Shown here in pieces: positions 61,409 through 64,000 of a DNA stretch of 64,000 bases. The stretch lies in NCBI GenBank assembly GCA_002375695.1, contig DFMO01000003.1, positions 360,062 through 424,061 on the forward strand, given 5' to 3'. The stretch comes from Flavobacteriaceae bacterium UBA3591. GTDB taxonomy: Bacteria; Bacteroidota; Bacteroidia; Flavobacteriales; Flavobacteriaceae. Below the pieces are notes generated by a model, which did not search any database, was not told the origin of the DNA, and saw only the letters and a list, made by a program, of their open reading frames with translations. Position numbers and translations under genes: made by a program. The first letter of the stretch is position 1. Each line of letters starts with the position of its first letter.

Positions 61409-62911
61409 ATGAAAAACCTACTGCTTTTTAGTACATTTATCGTAAATGTATGTTTTATGAACGGACAGGCCCAATTGGATAGTCCTTGTGCAACACCAGA
61501 TGGCACAGCTCTCAGCCTACCTGGAGCTTATAGTTTTGCTGATGATATGCCCACATTACAGAACTTTGACCCTGTGGTATTTAATGTATTCTTTTGGGGA
61601 ATTAATAAAAGTGATGGGTCAAGCCAATACCCATTGTCCGAGACTACTGCATTATCTGCAATAGCTAAAATGAATATTCAATTCAACCCTTTCTGAATCT
61701 TTTTTAAATATTATGGGATGGATTTTATTGATTCCGATACATATTATGTAATTGACCGGAATGCAGGAGAATTGTACGGGCATGCGAGCATCTTTGATTA
61801 TGTTCGGAATAATCCTAATTATAGAAAAACTGATGCATTTAACATTTATGTGCCATATGAAACTGTTGGTTTTGCCGGAGCAGCAGAAAAGCGAAAAAAG
61901 GTGAATATTGCAATTAATGGGTTTAGTCTTATAAATAGTCCTACTTTACTGAATCACGAAACCGGACATTGTTTAAATTTAAAACACACCTTTGTTAACT
62001 GGCACGATAATAGTTGTGAGCACGTTACAAGAGATCCTGCAAACCAACATTATAATGCAAATAAAAGGGGTGATAGTATTACCGATACTGCCGCAATGCC
62101 GGATTTTCAAAGAGAACATTATTGGGAATTGAGAGATCAGGGTGCTACCCATGAATGGGCTGAAGCTCATTATATACCATATAAATATGTGGATCCAGTG
62201 ACTTTTGAATATATTGGTTATGGAACCGATTGTCAAAATAATTCCTATGATATTCTCCCATCTGATATAAAAAACATCATGGCCTACAGCCCTGCCATGC
62301 CTCAATACACAAAAAAGTTTACGACGGCCCAAAAAATCAGGATGCATGAAGCCATTCTGGAAGACTCATATGGTGAATATGGGGCGGCAACCACAACTTT
62401 TGCAGCCCTGTATCTACCATATAAAGGCACCTATCCTCTGTATTATCCACAGCCGCAACCTATGCAGATGCCCACCTTCCAGCCGGGTTTTACCTATAAC
62501 TTTATAGAATGCTGCTGTAACTATCCCCAGCCTGCGGAATATGATGATCCAAATTTTAGTTTTGACGCTGGAAACGTGGTTAAGCATGTGGATAAGTTTG
62601 AAACGAACTATGCATCCATTACCCATCCCAACCATTCAGCCATTATGATATCCGAGGTGAATTTGGCGTTAGGAGAGACACAGGCCCAAAAATGTTATGA
62701 CAATTATGATGGTACCCCTATTTTGGGTGGCAAAGTAACTAAGTTTAATGACGGGATTTTTAATACAAACGTAACTATCACGCCCAAAGATTCAACAGAG
62801 ATTACTGATCCTTATTTAATACAGAGTTTGGATAATGGGTTGTATAAGCTGGAAACTAATTATATTAATGGGGTGGATGAAGAAATAGTGATTTACAAAA
62901 CTGGAAACTGA
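61409..62911 (+). pseudogene. M43 metalloprotease gene interrupted by one in-frame TGA
   Basis: A single frame of 501 codons, open except for TGA at 61694-61696 (codon 96). Residues on both sides fit one protein: AIAKMNIQFNPF, stop, IFFKYYGMDFIDSDTYYVI. A signal peptide is present in the first part. The zinc motif HETGHCLNLKH (His183, Glu184, His187, His193) lies in the second part. An internal start at 61718 would yield 397 aa without a signal. No T9SS domain is seen at the C-terminus. Most simply a nonsense mutation of a recent gene; readthrough or a sequencing error is possible. Confidence 0.8.
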
Positions 62912-62927
62912 TATTTATAAAAAGATG

Positions 62928-62957
62928 GGCGGCCTCGCCTTAAGGGGCCGTCTTTTT
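62928..62957 (+). terminator. terminator after the M43 pseudogene
   Basis: GC-rich 7-bp stem GGCGGCC / GGCCGTC (one wobble) followed by TTTTT. Confidence 0.6.
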
Positions 62958-62969
62958 AATAAAAGAACG

Positions 62970-64000
62970 ATGGCAAAATATATATATATAATTGCTTGTG
63001 TCCTATTAACTCATAAAAGTTTTGCACAATTTGGGCCACAGCGAATTATCTCTACAGAGGCAGATGGGTCTCAGGTTTTATATGCAGCGGATTTAGATGG
63101 AGATGATATAATGGATATTCTTTCCGCAAATAAATTCGGAGATAATTTAACTTGGTATAAAAATATGGACGGGCACGGTAATTTTGGACCTCAAAGTATC
63201 ATCGGTAATTTTGCTCGGGCAAATTCTATATTTGCGGCAGATTTGGATAATGATGGCGATTTTGATGTTATTGCTACATCATCTTTTTTAAATCAAATTG
63301 TATGGTACGAAAATGTAGATGGTCAGGGAAATTTTGGACCGAAACAGATTATTTCTTCCACAGCCCAAGGGGCCTTCTCAGCCATTGCTGCGGATTTAGA
63401 TGGTGACGGTGATTTGGATCTTGTTTCAGCTTCTGGATTAGACTCTACTATAGCTTGGTATGAAAATTTGGATGGTCAAGGTAATTTTGGACCGAAAAAA
63501 ATAATTTCGTCGAGCAATGACAATTGTAGAGTTATAGTAGCAGTTGATATTGATAATGATGGAGATGTAGATATAGTCGCAAACGGAACAAATGGAATAA
63601 CGCTATCGTGGTTTGAAAATTTAGATGGTCAGGGAAATTTTGGGACAAAAATGGCTATTTCTTCTACTGCGATTTATCCTAATGGATTAGCGTGTATTGA
63701 CTTAGATGGTGACGACGATCTTGATATCTTAATTGTTAGTCCTGCAAGTAATAGTATTTCGTGGTTTGAAAACTTAAATGGTATGGGCCAATTTGGTGCA
63801 GAAATTATTATTGCAGCTGACTTAAGTAATGCTTGGTCAATTTATTCTACTGACATCGATAATGATGGTGATAATGATATTTTAGCTACTAGTGCGGGAC
63901 CAGCTGGGGGCGAAGTAGTCTGGTTTGAAAATTTAGATGGCCTAGGCAGCTTTAGCACCAAAAAGATTATCAGTCGCGAAGTGCAATCGCCCCGTTCCGT
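62970..64000 (+). CDS. FG-GAP/VCBS repeat protein (copy 2), cut by the window end
   Basis: Open from ATG 62970 to the window edge (343 codons). The signal peptide (IIACVLLTHKSFAQFGPQ) and repeats mirror copy 1, with six DxDxDG loops (DLDNDGDFD and similar) in the visible part. The start contains (TA)6 at 62979-62990. The last 23 nt visible are identical to copy 1 at 60662-60684. Expected to end in a T9SS domain beyond the window. Confidence 0.9.
   Translation, partial: MAKYIYIIACVLLTHKSFAQFGPQRIISTEADGSQVLYAADLDGDDIMDILSANKFGDNLTWYKNMDGHGNFGPQSIIGNFARANSIFAADLDNDGDFDVIATSSFLNQIVWYENVDGQGNFGPKQIISSTAQGAFSAIAADLDGDGDLDLVSASGLDSTIAWYENLDGQGNFGPKKIISSSNDNCRVIVAVDIDNDGDVDIVANGTNGITLSWFENLDGQGNFGTKMAISSTAIYPNGLACIDLDGDDDLDILIVSPASNSISWFENLNGMGQFGAEIIIAADLSNAWSIYSTDIDNDGDNDILATSAGPAGGEVVWFENLDGLGSFSTKKIISREVQSPRS

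Noticed and set aside
1..64000. CRISPR array
   Set aside because: No regularly spaced direct repeats of 24-37 bases were seen. The only repeated short elements are the REP palindromes and the coding FG-GAP repeats.

Overview
The window looks like a chromosomal segment of a marine-type member of the Flavobacteriaceae (phylum Bacteroidota). The evidence is low GC, -7 promoter boxes of the TAnnTTTG type, few Shine-Dalgarno sequences, lipoproteins with a Cys lipobox, type IX secretion (T9SS) C-terminal sorting domains, a PID-CTERM small protein, a complete MoxR-Bat cluster and a Bacteroidota-type DUF177-rpmF-fabH-accB-accC block. No rRNA, CRISPR array, prophage or complete insertion sequence was seen. 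One tRNA with a CAU anticodon is present.

Layout. 1-4.0 kb: minus-strand operon of an MBL-fold hydrolase, an S8 lipoprotein protease and an M1 aminopeptidase (cut by the window edge). 4.1-11.8 kb: CPA-type antiporter, small lipoprotein, lepA, a TonB-receptor-like barrel and dusB. 11.8-14.4 kb: a cassette of a lipoprotein and a secreted M43 protease, inserted between dusB and a duplicated dusB 3' end. 14.5-25.3 kb: housekeeping genes (rbfA and an ABC permease, mce, tRNA, ribE, pdxA, rpmF, fabH, accB, accC, an amine oxidase-like FAD enzyme, mtgA and a Gre-like protein). 25.3-32.3 kb: FUSC transporter, MDR reductase, an ABC ATPase operon behind pheS, and cvpA. 32.3-41.4 kb: the full moxR-DUF58-batA-E operon on the minus strand. 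41.6-48.7 kb: an AlbA_2/phosphatase pair, acyl-ACP desaturase, ALDH7, 3-hydroxyanthranilate dioxygenase, a CAP-domain lipoprotein and an isoaspartyl peptidase. 48.9-55.1 kb: regulator plus RND tripartite efflux operon. 55.2-64 kb: an accessory region.

The accessory end (55.2-64 kb) holds the most unusual biology. A RAYT (HUH/Y1 transposase) gene is flanked by 15-bp palindromes (AACTTTGWCAAAGTT) arranged as inverted pairs, with further pairs 2 and 3.4 kb downstream; this is a REP/REPIN-type system. The palindromes appear to supply the TTG start codons of both neighbouring genes (a TIP30-like reductase and dinB). Next come two paralogous FG-GAP secreted proteins that bracket an XRE regulator, two abutting palindromes and an M43 metalloprotease gene broken by one in-frame TGA.

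Other notable signals are a run of 10 G within the first codons of the 12.4-14.3 kb protease (a possible phase-variation tract), an inverted repeat in the promoter of the RND regulator, a 14-bp perfect hairpin abutting the start of the dioxygenase gene, and a 54-codon membrane protein behind pheS. Functional calls rest on motif recognition by eye; no database search was run.
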